Positions 1 to 8,668 of a stretch of 64,000 bases of DNA are shown here, piece after piece; position 1 is the stretch's first letter; every line of letters begins with the position of its first letter. The position numbers were made by a program, and so were the translations under genes. This stretch comes from Allium sativum (taxonomy: Eukaryota > Streptophyta > Magnoliopsida > Asparagales > Amaryllidaceae). The stretch covers positions 361,581,863 through 361,645,862 of the forward strand of contig CM060915.1 of NCBI GenBank assembly GCA_030737875.1, read 5' to 3'. The notes under the pieces are model-generated. The model saw only the letters and a program-made list of their open reading frames with translations. It had not been told where the DNA came from and searched no databases.

Positions 1-1228
1 CAGTGATCAGGGCTTTTGTTGAAAAGAAAAATCTTGTGGTGATGACCAAAGCACCGCCTGTGTGGCGTAGCTTTGTGTATAACGTGAAATCGCGAGCCTC
101 ACACCCCGGTATGAACCAGAAACGGGAGCAGGACCTCGGGGGGGATGTGCGTTTTCTTTCTAGCTAGGGTGGTGTTAGTGACCTACCAGCCCTGACATTT
201 ATATACTTTTCACCTATGTGGTTGTTGCTGTTGCGAGGCGCCTTGGTTTGATCGGACGATCCGGGTCCGACGGAGTCATTCGTTGGCTTATTTACACCCC
301 AAAGGGTGGAGAAACGCATTGTTCAGGCATTATAATCCACTTCGTGTGGACCTGCCCTGACGATCCAAGGTACGGTTGCGGCTGTGTCTGAGGGGCGGGC
401 TAGAGCGTCTCGAATTCGGTAAGGACTATCTTTTGCCTTGGTTAATGATGAAGATCCAATTTCCAAATACGTGACTGTGCGGTTTCGATTGTATATATAT
501 GTTTGGCGACATGGTGGCATGGGACGCTCATGTCGTCTATGATTGATAGTTATGATTTGAAATTGTTTTCAAAACATATAAACACTAGCAATAATATCAA
601 ATGCCTTTGTTTTATTCGTATCAAGCATATTTTTGGTCGTTATAAGGTAAAAACTCTATCCTCCGGTTTGCGTTGCATTGTGTGATGGGAACTGAGTCTT
701 ATAATAGCTTCATTTTTATAAAAAGCATAGCAATGGTTAAAAGAATGATTTGTTTCAAAGCACTGGCAATCCAATGGAGTAAACCCGTTCCACGAAAGTG
801 GCGTGGTCCTGAGATTAGCCATATTATATATGTGTTGAGTAGATTTCTCATACCAGTCCCATGAGTGACTCGTAGTTTGTTTCACTTTCGAACTCGGGTG
901 CCCCTTTTTCTATACGGGTAGCCTTGTATTCAGGTTTAGCTGGTTATTTCTGGATAGCTGGAGCTGAGGATGGATTCTATCATTTATCTCTTTTTATGTT
1001 GTTCAGCTCCTATTGTACATATTTTGTTTGTTTTCCGCTGTAGACATTTATGTATAGCTGAACTGTATTTGTACTAAGTAAGATCCCGTATACTGTGTAA
1101 CTCTGATGATTACTTTTATCCAGTATATTCTGTTGTTTATTATCTGGTGTATTTATTTAATTATGTTCTGCTATTATCTGTTTATGTGTTATATTCCACG
1201 GATTACCCTTGCCGCTGTGAGTACGGGG
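1..1228 (+). mobile_element. LTR remnant F (3' part of a D-type LTR), truncated by window start
   Basis: No gene is seen here. The stretch aligns by eye, in order, with the 3' part of solo LTR D1 (about 24.0-25.2 kb). Shared blocks include the 'ggacctc.ggg' run near 131, the 'ctgacatttatatacttttc' block near 196, the 'gatccgggtccga' block near 259, and the 'cccgttcc..cacgaaagtggcgtgg' hairpin block near 783. It continues through the CCAGTCCCATGAGTGACTCG hairpin near 853 and the CCGCTGTGAG block near 1211. The canonical LTR 3' end is not here: the run stops at TACGGGG (1222-1228) and appears to resume at 18314-18327, where TACGGGGTGTTACA ends in ACA. This suggests F was interrupted by LTR E. 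The 5' part lies outside the window. The short ORFs here have no codon signal and are not conserved in D1. Confidence 0.75.
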
Positions 1229-1540
1229 TTTGGGGTCGTCTCATATCATGACGCCCGATTTCGAAATTTTTAGAAGTTCGGGAGCAACTGTATGGAATTA
1301 AGTATCGATACGCTGATAAATGGATATAATATGTATACATTTTTTTTATCAAATTTAATATTCTTTTGCCCGCACTGTTCCTTGCTTGAGCCATACACTT
1401 TCGAATTCCTTGCCTCACACACTTTCTAGTTTTTTGCCTTCCAATCCTATAACCCGTGCCATCCAAGTAACCAAATAAAAAATAAAAGGAAAAAATACAT
1501 ATAAACTTTTTTATTGCGTGCCACCCACACATCCTCTCCC

Positions 1541-1548
1541 TATAAATA
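1541..1548 (+). promoter_or_regulatory. TATA box of LTR E
   Basis: TATAAATA lies in a C-rich context (ctctccc-TATAAATA-acgactcc), like the boxes in the LTRs of A and B. It is the likely Pol II promoter separating U3 from R. Activity is inferred from motif and position only. Confidence 0.6.
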
Positions 1549-2055
1549 ACGACTCCTCTGCATTCATTTTAGTTCAGCAAGAACCCAACTTTCTGAGTAT
1601 AATAAAAGGAAACTGAAGTTCTTTCACGAAAACAAACTTAAAGCTTCCCAACCCTTATGATTCAACCAGTAGGATCAACAGCAAACTCAAAATGGGTCTC
1701 GATTTCGTGAAGCAAGACAGCAGGAGAGGGAAGCACGCACAGTTGGGGGAAGAGCTGCAGCGACGGTCGCTGATGGATGGAGGCCCTCCGATGATCAAGG
1801 CTGTCGCGGTGAAGAGGAGGGGGAGCTGCGGTGATGTATGTGTGGAGAACAATGGAAGTGAGGGTAGTGTGGGAGAGCGTGCACACTGTTTTTGGGCTAC
1901 ACTATTGGAGTAGACTGTCCCTTTGATGAGCGTCGGTTTTGAAGGGGGTTTCAGGTGGGTTGCCGGGCGGACTGGTGGTGCATGTCGGTACCAAGAAGAG
2001 GTGCTGGCTTCACGGGTGAGCGGAGGCATTGGGTAAGGGGACACGCGAAGCAGCA

Positions 2056-2060
2056 GATAG
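2056..2060 (+). repeat. Target-site duplication of element A (left), GATAG
   Basis: GATAG directly precedes the TG of element A and recurs at 13868-13872 directly after its terminal ACA. The length of 5 bp is usual for plant Ty3/gypsy and copia integrases. Confidence 0.95.
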
Positions 2061-3128
2061 TGTAATGACCCGCATTTTTAGAGATATATAATTAATTTAT
2101 TTAATTATATAATAGGTGATTTAGAGAAGTTAATGATCGTTTAATTAAATAATATTGAATATTTAATTAATAATTATAATATAATAATATATTATGATGT
2201 CGAAATAGTCGGAAATAGTGAAATTCACAATATCATGTGAATTGAATAGCATACGAGATTTTGTGGAGTTTCGATTCGAAATATAATAATGATTATATTG
2301 AATCGACGACAGTTGAACGTATAGTTTATAATATATTTATAAACGAGCTCAAAATGACACTGCAGTTCGATATTTGGCGATTCGAACTTCAACTGAATGT
2401 ACAGGATTCGTTTTAAGCCGGATTTCGGTGAAACAAGAAACGTGTGGAGCTGGTGGAGTATATCTTTCTAGTGGAAGAGAAAAATCGGGATTTCGTCGGA
2501 TAGATTTTGATGTACGTCCAAATCAAATTTCAGAAAAGTCGCTGTAGAATTCCTTTATATTTTGCGACGCTTTATATACGTTATAAATAGATTTTCAGTA
2601 TAAACTGAATATCGAGATAATCTGGGATCTGAAATATAAAGCTGTAAATTCTGATATGATATCCTTGAGCCATACGACATCGTATGTGGATATATACGAT
2701 AATATAAATTTATTTATATTTAATTTAATTTTATTTAAATATATTTATATATTTAAATGGGTCATCCAGAGCTTTAAAAATAGTCGGTTTTGCAAACGAA
2801 GTCGTAATTCGACGAAACTAATTTTGTTGGATCCGCAATGTCAAATAATTGTTAGATTTCCAGTTTCGTGATTTTTAGAGTCACTGTGTGGCCGTACGGA
2901 TTTTTAGAGTGAAAAACAGTTAGTATTTTGACGGTTAAAAATACGCTGTGTGTGCAAACGGAGTCGGAATTCGACGAAACCAATTTCGTTGGGACCGTAA
3001 TGTCAAACTGCATCTGCATGTCCAGTTTCGTGATTTTTGGGTATCGCATGTGATCACACGAATTTCTAGAAGGCAAAAATGAATATAAAATGAATATTAA
3101 AAACTAAAATATCTAGATATTTGTTGCC

Positions 3129-3136
3129 TATAAATA
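3129..3136 (+). promoter_or_regulatory. TATA box, 5' LTR of A
   Basis: TATAAATA lies at LTR offset 1068, followed by a C-rich stretch and an A-rich leader. The 3' LTR has the same motif at the same offset (9737-9744). It is the likely transcription start region, making U3 about 1.1 kb and R plus U5 about 4.1 kb. Confidence 0.65.
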
Positions 3137-4442
3137 CCACTTTAACCCCATCTCCTTAGAAACCTAATCCACTTTCTCTGTAAACTCAAAAATCGCGCCG
3201 CCACCAAAGGTTTCACAGGAAACCAATTTTTGATCTTCATAAATCAATAGGAAATGAAATAAATTCCTAAAAATCCTAAAATAAGTATTTTTGGATCCCT
3301 CAAGTTATTTGCTTCGCTCCTGTACCCTTTTCCCTACATACGACGTCATCTGGGTCGGTTCCATTTTGCAAACAGTGAACCTAGGGTTAGTTATTTTGGG
3401 AAGTTGAGTTCGTTTTAGGAAATTTCGAGGTGAGATTTGGGGTTAGCGAGGTGTAAAGCACTCGGTGGGGTTAATTGTGGAGAACTCGATCACTTAAAGG
3501 GGTGTGGGTTTTACTGGGGTGGCGTGAGGACGTGAAAACATTGAACGAGGAAGGAGATGCGAGCTGTACGATGGTGGTATGAGATGAGAGAGATTTTTGA
3601 GGAGAGTTCTATGGTGGTGGCCTCATTGAACTCGGTGAAGCAAAGGAGGAGGAATGGGGGGCCTGAAATGGTGCTGCTTGGTTGAAGACACACCGAACTG
3701 TAAATCGAAGAAGGGTGATTTGCTGTTGCTAAAACATGGATGAGTCGGGGAGGAACTAATGCAGAAAAAGAAGAGGGTCAAGCCCGATACTGTTTGGATT
3801 GAGGGAGTTGTGAAATGGGTTTGAACGAATAGTGAATAAGGGGTTGAATACAATACAGTGCAAGGATTCGGTACAGGGGATGTGTTAGTGGAGAATGAAG
3901 AGGAAGTAGGGAGGTATCAGCAGGTACTTGAGAGTGGGTTACATGAAATTTGAAGGTGTCCATGTGAGTAAATGGATTAAGGGGAAGTTGATTTTGGGTA
4001 GGCTGTTGAGGGGGTACTGTTTGGAAAACAGGTCCTGTACTCATATTGAAGAAGAAGGGATACAGCCGATTAACAAAGAGAGTAGGGAATAATATAGCAA
4101 ACTGGATAATGTGGTTGGTGTTCTAGTATTGTATGTGATTGTTTCGGGAAAAGTGAAGACCCGCTGAAAATGTTATTTGGGAATTCTCGAAAGATGGTGG
4201 GAGTACGAGTACAGGGAGTGGAAATCATATGAGAGGAGGAAGAACTATGGTGACTGTATGGATATTGGGTCGGTTTATTGAAAAGAACTTCGAACGGCAA
4301 GATCCGTCGGGATCGTATGGACGGTGGCTACACCACGGAACTGGCAGAGAGTGAATCCGAGCTCGTTACAATTTATGGCGAAATAAATTGTCCGTCGCAG
4401 TCAAAATAACGCAAACCATTATTTAACGGCTAACGCGCCAAT

Positions 4443-4683
4443 GTGAGTAAAACTCACCAACTCTGAACAGTTTATATTTTCATGTTGTATTTTTAGAACT
4501 GTTAGATATTGACTGATTGACTGTGTGTTGACCGTTTGATTTAACTGCTAGTCAGTTAGCTGAATTTCTATATTGATTCTGTTTATCAGAATATATCATA
4601 TGGAACTGCAAGTGATGTAAATTTTATTGTGTAACATCTGTGGATGCAGGAGAACAGGTTGGAGGAATCCGACTGGATTCCTC
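4443..4683 (+). other. Leader structural module (GTGAG hairpin, GATGCAG, 9-bp hairpin), 5' LTR of A
   Basis: Three pieces occur in fixed order: GTGAG-TAAAA-CTCAC at 4443-4457; GATGCAG at 4643-4649; and GAGGAATCC-GACT-GGATTCCTC at 4662-4683, a perfect 9-bp stem with a 4-nt loop. The same order occurs in all LTR families here. GTGAGT and GATGCAG also resemble plant 5' and 3' splice sites, here 207 bp apart. Function is inferred only. Confidence 0.7.
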
Positions 4684-4956
4684 AATAGTTATTTTATTGT
4701 TTTTCATATATTTTGATATATGATGTGAATTATAACCTGTTGTTGATTGTGTGTGTATGGACGAGATTAGACATCGTGATTTGATATGATTGAATACCAT
4801 AACATACCGAAATGTAGATAAGGAGATTTTTCAAAGTGATATTGAAAAATAGAATATTTATAAAGTGGAATATTTATAAATAAGGAATATTTATAAATTG
4901 GGATATTTATAAATAGGAGATATTTTAAAAAAGGAAATAATTTCAATCCATTTAAT

Positions 4957-5060
4957 TTTTGAATGGAAAGGCCTGTGTGGCGAGTTTGGGGATTTTCCCG
5001 ATGCTCCCGATACAAAGGAGGTTATGGCGAATTTTTCAGGGAATTTAAGGAGTTAGAATA
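4957..5060 (+). repeat. Internal-domain-like segment embedded in the LTR of A
   Basis: The run from 'tgaatggaaaggcctgtgtg' through 'gatgctcccgatacaaagg' and 'aggttatggcgaat' closely matches the 3' internal domain of element D2 (about 62557-62650). It more loosely matches those of A (8400-8470) and B (33265-33330). The LTR therefore contains a copy of sequence that normally sits between PBS and polypurine tract. The 64-residue ORF starting at 4963 is the accidental reading of this segment. Confidence 0.7.
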
Positions 5061-5290
5061 TTTCAAGAATAAATTTGAAAAGGGATTATTTGTAAACCAT
5101 TTACAAATAGAATTGAAAAGGAAACGTTATAAAAAGGAAATCATTTTTAAAGTGTAGAACCGTTATTTAAAAGTAAATCTTTTCAAATGAATAAAACGTT
5201 GTTAAAAAGGAGAAATCGAATATGGTATTCGAAAGTTAGTTAATCGAATATGTTATTCGAACGGGTTTAGTCAAGTCGAGTTAGTCAAAT

Positions 5291-5396
5291 AGAGTTAAAC
5301 AGTTGAGTTAACCAGTTAGAGTTAAACAGTTAGAGTTAACCAGTTGAGTTAACCAGTTAGAGTTAAACAGTTAGAGTTAAACAGTTAGAGTTAAAA
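5291..5396 (+). repeat. 14-bp degenerate tandem repeats (5' LTR of A)
   Basis: Units of the type AGTTAGAGTTAAAC, with variants AGTTGAGTTAACC, repeat about eight times. The array precedes the GC-rich hairpin module. The same array is at about 11898-12003 in the 3' LTR, and a shorter related run occurs in B near 30350. Confidence 0.75.
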
Positions 5397-5410
5397 CAAA
5401 CATAGTTATT

Positions 5411-5529
5411 CAGGATGAGTCGCCATTTAGCACGACTGCTAGCGTAATTCGCAGGGCTGTAAATAGCCTACGGCGGTCGGATGTTTCCTGAGGGAATCAG
5501 GCGTAACCATTGTGATCGCTGCGATCTAG
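5411..5529 (+). other. GC-rich structured module shared by A and C LTRs
   Basis: This is a block of about 120 bp, GC-richer than its surroundings. It contains CCTGA-GGGAA-TCAGG (5487-5501) and the odd palindrome GATCGCTGCGATC (5514-5526). Nearly identical copies lie in the C LTRs at about 52787-52907 and 59818-59940, although the A and C LTRs around it differ. The A 3' LTR copy is at about 12019-12137. No equivalent is seen in B or D. Confidence 0.75.
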
Positions 5530-5870
5530 AGTTGAGCGAATGGAGTTAAAGAATATAAAGTTAAGCAAAATTAGAATCTGACTAGAGATTAATAAGTTGA
5601 ATGATTTCCTGGGTATCGATCTGATGTTGGTTTCGGCCTTCGGGGTTTATACTTAGGAAGTTGTTCTCTTGTTAGTTTATAGTTAGAGTATGATAGTTGT
5701 GGAAGGATAGTGATACGTAAATAAACAATGGAAATGTTTTCCAACGTTGATAACAAATATTTTATAAATATAGAAAATAAGGAAATATGTATAGATATAC
5801 ATGATGATTGATCGATTGACATTCCATTTGGAATTTAGATCGTTGTTTGTACACGGACATGTTTTCATTT

Positions 5871-6900
5871 GATAGTTAAATCACAGACTATCGAAGTTTT
5901 GACCATTTTAACGTTGTTAATATGGAGAGACCGGTTGGATTATTATCCATAGAACCACTCTGTATTGGCATAAGCGTTGCGAATCATATATGCCAAAGAT
6001 AATTGAAGACGGAGTAAAATGCAAGGGCTATCCTGTTTACAGAATAGTGCCTTCGGTTTGTCCAGTCCCAGGACAACTTGTATGGACGAAGGTCTGACAG
6101 AGTATATCCAATAGATCGCGTAAGTTGATCTATTCAAACGTATTCACGTTTGGTGGCGGAGGAATTCGTTTCTCTTAGCTGTATACCCGTGTTATTTTTG
6201 GATAAGTCAATTTGTGATTTGGCGGGTATGACGATGTGACATTTCTAAGTGAATGAAGATGTGGTATGTGAAAATATAAGCGTAGCTTCTAGCCTCACAT
6301 CCGGTAAATGACAGAAATCGGGCAGGCAGCATGGCTAAGTCGGTCGCACCGAAGTAGGGTGTATAATCACCTATCTAGAGAATATTCATTTGTTTCTTAA
6401 AACTATCAATGCTGTCCCATATATATACGGGAACGGTTGTTGATCCCAACCGTTGGTGATATACATTCGATACACTCAAGCGAAATGAGTGGTCGGTCAT
6501 GTGTGGCTGAGTTGCAAGATGTTCTTGTTGAACTCCAGTGTATCGTTCCTAGAGTACGCTGATCGGAAGGTGGTTCCATACCTTGTCATAGTTGGGAATC
6601 CAATCATCCAATACGAGCTTGTGATTTTGATTGTATACTATATATGTAGTAACGTGAGATGCAAGCGTTTCTGCTAGATTGATATTTATGTGTACTTAGA
6701 CATTATTATAATATCAGAATGATATTGCTTTGAAAAGTTATTTGGATTCTCATAAGGGAAAAACCCGTTCCGTATTCACGGCGTGGTCTTATGAGATATC
6801 ATATACCTGTTTAAATGATTTGAGTTTATTCACACCAGTCCCATGACTGACCCGGAGTTTACTTTGTTGTTTTCCCTAAACTCTTGGGTGCCTAAATTTG
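5871..6900 (+). other. Run of conserved U5 hairpin blocks (5' LTR of A)
   Basis: Short blocks are shared in the same order with B, C, E, D and G. They are: GATAGT-taaatcacag-ACTATC (5871-5892); a block around 'cccaggacaac..gtatggacga' near 6067; the 'cgggcaggcagcatggctaa' block near 6318; the 'cactcaagcgaaatgagtgg' hairpin near 6474; CCGT-attc-ACGG near 6768; and CAGTC-CCAT-GACTG near 6836. Between blocks the sequence diverges freely, and no reading frame spans them. This pattern fits selection on RNA structure rather than coding. Confidence 0.6.
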
Positions 6901-7191
6901 TACGGGCAGTCAAGTAGTCGGGATTTGCAGATACATTGAAGAGCTGGAGCAGGAGGCTTCAGAATCATATAGCTATAGTTTATTTTCGCTGTGTTGTAAG
7001 TGTTGTACTCTGATAAGTGCTATTGTATACATAACTGTTATATTTCAAAGTTATGTAATATATTATATGTTATTCGTTCCGCTGTGAGGTTCATGTTACT
7101 CTGATGTTGTGTTCTTCTTCTATTCTAAGTTTCTATCTTATCTATTCTCACCCTCTAATTTCTTTCCATAATTACCAGGATTTTTCGATGT

Positions 7192-7228
7192 TTTGGTTAT
7201 CGACGTCGAGCTTACGTCGATAACCAAA
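7192..7228 (+). other. 15-bp hairpin at the end of U5 (5' LTR of A)
   Basis: TTTGGTTATCGACGT (7192-7206), loop CGAGCTT, and ACGTCGATAACCAAA (7214-7228) form a perfect 15-bp inverted repeat ending 25 bases before the LTR end. Outer bases (GATTTTTCG and CGAAAATC) can extend it. The 3' LTR copy at 13806-13842 is identical. Confidence 0.85.
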
Positions 7229-7254
7229 GTCGCCGAAAATCTGGGTCGTTACAG

Positions 7255-7267
7255 TTGGTATCAGAGC
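7255..7267 (+). promoter_or_regulatory. Primer-binding site of A (initiator tRNA-Met)
   Basis: TTGGTATCAGAGC follows the LTR end ACA after one base. It matches the complement of the 3' end of plant initiator tRNA-Met, the primer of most plant Ty3/gypsy chromoviruses and many copia elements. Minus-strand DNA synthesis would start here. Confidence 0.92.
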
Positions 7268-7312
7268 TTAAGTTAAGAATTACCTTGGCTCTGTGGCGTG
7301 ACTCGGTAGAGA

Positions 7313-7331
7313 TAGGGTTAGTAATACCCTA
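7313..7331 (+). ncRNA. Covarying post-PBS hairpin of A (candidate packaging signal)
   Basis: TAGGGT-TAGTAAT-ACCCTA is a perfect 6-bp stem with a heptaloop, 45 bases after the PBS. D2 has TTGGAT-TAGTAAT-ATCCAA at the matching place. The stem bases have changed on both sides while the loop is invariant. Its location in the leader next to the PBS is where retroelements keep dimerisation or encapsidation signals; that role is inferred. Confidence 0.65.
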
Positions 7332-8626
7332 GATTGAGTTTGAGTGTATATATACGAGTGCATATTTGTTATTGATATAAAAATTTGTTTTATATTGAGG
7401 AAATTCATTGGTTGAGTTGTTTAGGAGTTCTGGTCGATCAGTTTGATCCACTGTACCGGTAGGAGTTACTAAACACTCGAATACGATGGGTCGTCACGAT
7501 ATGTTTTAAAAAGAGGGTAAATGAAAATAATTTTACCCAAAGTATATTTTGATGTATATTGGATATATTGGTTGTAATTGTAATCGAGTAAGATTATAAA
7601 AGTGAAATGGTTATAAATAACTAATCAGAATTCATATAAGTAAAGTATATGAAATAAGATGAATTAAATATGAATTTAAATCAGATTTGGAATTAAAATA
7701 AGGAAATTTTAAGTTCCTGGGAGATTTTGAAATGTTTTCAAAATGGAAGTATTTAGTAATGGTTTTGAAAATGATATAGTATTGAAATCACTTGGGTCGC
7801 TGGAAGATAATTCCGATGATGACTGCGCAGTATCATCGGTGTGATTTTCGAGTTCTAAGTGGTGGATTACTACCAGAGATTTTGATTTGAATTGTTTTGA
7901 GAATACAAGTTGTTCAGAAATTCAAAGGTTTTTGAATTATGATTATGATTTCAAGTTGATTTGAAAGAAACCCAGGAATTTAAGTTCTGGGATTAAAATT
8001 TAACTAATGAAGTTAAATAAAATGAGATGGTAAAAATAAATTGAAATTTAACTTAAACATAGTTAAATAGAATTGAATTGGATTAGAGAATAATCTGTTA
8101 TGAAATTAAGTTGATGAGTTAAGAATTTGAAATTTAGCTGGACTTAGAATTTGAAAATCAAGAATGAAACTTGAGATTGATAATGGGATTAGACTTGAGA
8201 ATAAGCGAATGATTTGGTTTGACGATATAAAAGTGATTGAGTTTGATTGGGATGACATTGGTATATGTTGGAATGATAACAGATGGAAGGATATAACGAT
8301 ATGCCCGACAAAAAGGTACAAGTTTATATTTTATATGAGTTTGGAATTTATGAGCCGAATTGGCAAGCCGTTTGGAGTTTTGATTTTCTTTTGGGTTGAA
8401 GAAGGCCCAGAGAGGCGAGTTGGAGTCTGAGCTATTGACCAGCACAAAGGAGGTGCTGGCGAAATTTTTTCGGAAAGCTAAGGCATTAGAAAATTTTCAG
8501 GATTTTTAAAAAAATTTAGTTAGTCAGAATAAATTAGTATTTCAGTCGATATTAATTGGTTCAGTTGAAACCGGAGATAAGAGGTAAACAGAAAAAATTT
8601 ACCCAGTAGATAGGGTCGTCCCCTAG

Positions 8627-8665
8627 CTTAGCAATTTCGAGGACGAAATTATTTTAAGTGGGGAA
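8627..8665 (+). pseudogene. Fossil C-terminus of a chromovirus pol frame (A)
   Basis: In frame this reads L-SNFEDEIILSGE and runs into the polypurine tract. I associate the TTCGAGGACGAAA block before the polypurine tract with the end of pol in Tekay/Del-type plant chromoviruses (from memory, not searched). B and C keep the same residues SNFEDEIIL. No upstream integrase frame survives. Retention in three otherwise divergent elements may reflect a cis function such as plus-strand priming rather than protein. Confidence 0.6.
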
Positions 8666-8668
8666 AAA
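8656..8668 (+). promoter_or_regulatory. Polypurine tract of A
   Basis: AAGTGGGGAAAAA ends directly at the TG of the 3' LTR. It would serve as primer for plus-strand DNA synthesis. B has AAGTGGGGAAGAA and C has AAGGGGGAAGGAA in the same place. Confidence 0.9.

Larger units (their letters stand above)
1227..2060 (+). mobile_element. LTR E, 5' portion (interrupted by element A)
   Basis: This is the left part of an LTR whose right part is 13873-18313. Element A sits between them with a perfect GATAG duplication. A weak match to the LTR start occurs at about 1244 (TATCATGACGCCCGATTT against TGTAATGACCCGCATTTTT of A). The 17 bases before it lack a TG terminus, so the exact left end is uncertain. 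TACGGGG flanks the unit on both sides (1222-1228 and 18314-18320), consistent with a TSD. A TATA box lies at 1541-1548. The U3 upstream of it is only about 300 bp against about 1070 bp in A and C, so U3 has probably been shortened. Confidence 0.65.
2061..7253 (+). repeat. 5' LTR of element A
   Basis: The 5193-bp LTR runs from TGTAATGACCCG to GGGTCGTTACA. Its parts in order are: U3 with two modules of about 55 bp (2790-2845 and 2953-3007); TATA box 3129-3136; a GA-rich leader at about 3.4-4.3 kb; GTGAG hairpin 4443-4457; GATGCAG 4643-4649; 9-bp hairpin 4662-4683; AT-rich short repeats 4850-4925; an internal-domain-like segment at about 4957-5060; 14-mer repeats 5291-5396; a GC-rich module 5411-5529; a run of conserved short hairpins at 5.8-6.9 kb; a pyrimidine tract; and a 15-bp hairpin 7192-7228. 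Small ORFs on the minus strand at 3.5-4.3 kb arise from the GA-rich tract and carry no recognisable domain. Confidence 0.93.
7254..8668 (+). mobile_element. Internal domain of element A (non-coding)
   Basis: This stretch of 1415 bp lies between the LTRs. It begins with one spacer base, the PBS and a conserved hairpin (7313-7331). It continues AT-rich, includes the block GCCCGACAAAAAGGTAC (8303-8319) shared with B and D2, then a hairpin CCAGCAC-AAAGGAG-GTGCTGG (about 8438-8458). It ends with a fossil pol frame and the polypurine tract. The 88- and 95-residue ORFs at 8.16-8.44 kb have no domain, and the best is interrupted in the matching part of B, so I do not regard them as genes. Confidence 0.9.

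Noticed and set aside
3511..4300. Minus-strand ORFs in the A LTR leader
   Set aside because: They are readings of a GA-rich sense-strand leader with many overlapping frames, no domain and no start context.
5291..5396. Short spaced repeats that might suggest a CRISPR array
   Set aside because: Repeats are contiguous 14-mers without unique spacers, in a plant retrotransposon LTR.
7312..7325. TAGGGTTAG as a telomere-like motif
   Set aside because: It is a single occurrence, explained by the hairpin stem and loop; no tandem TTTAGGG array exists here.
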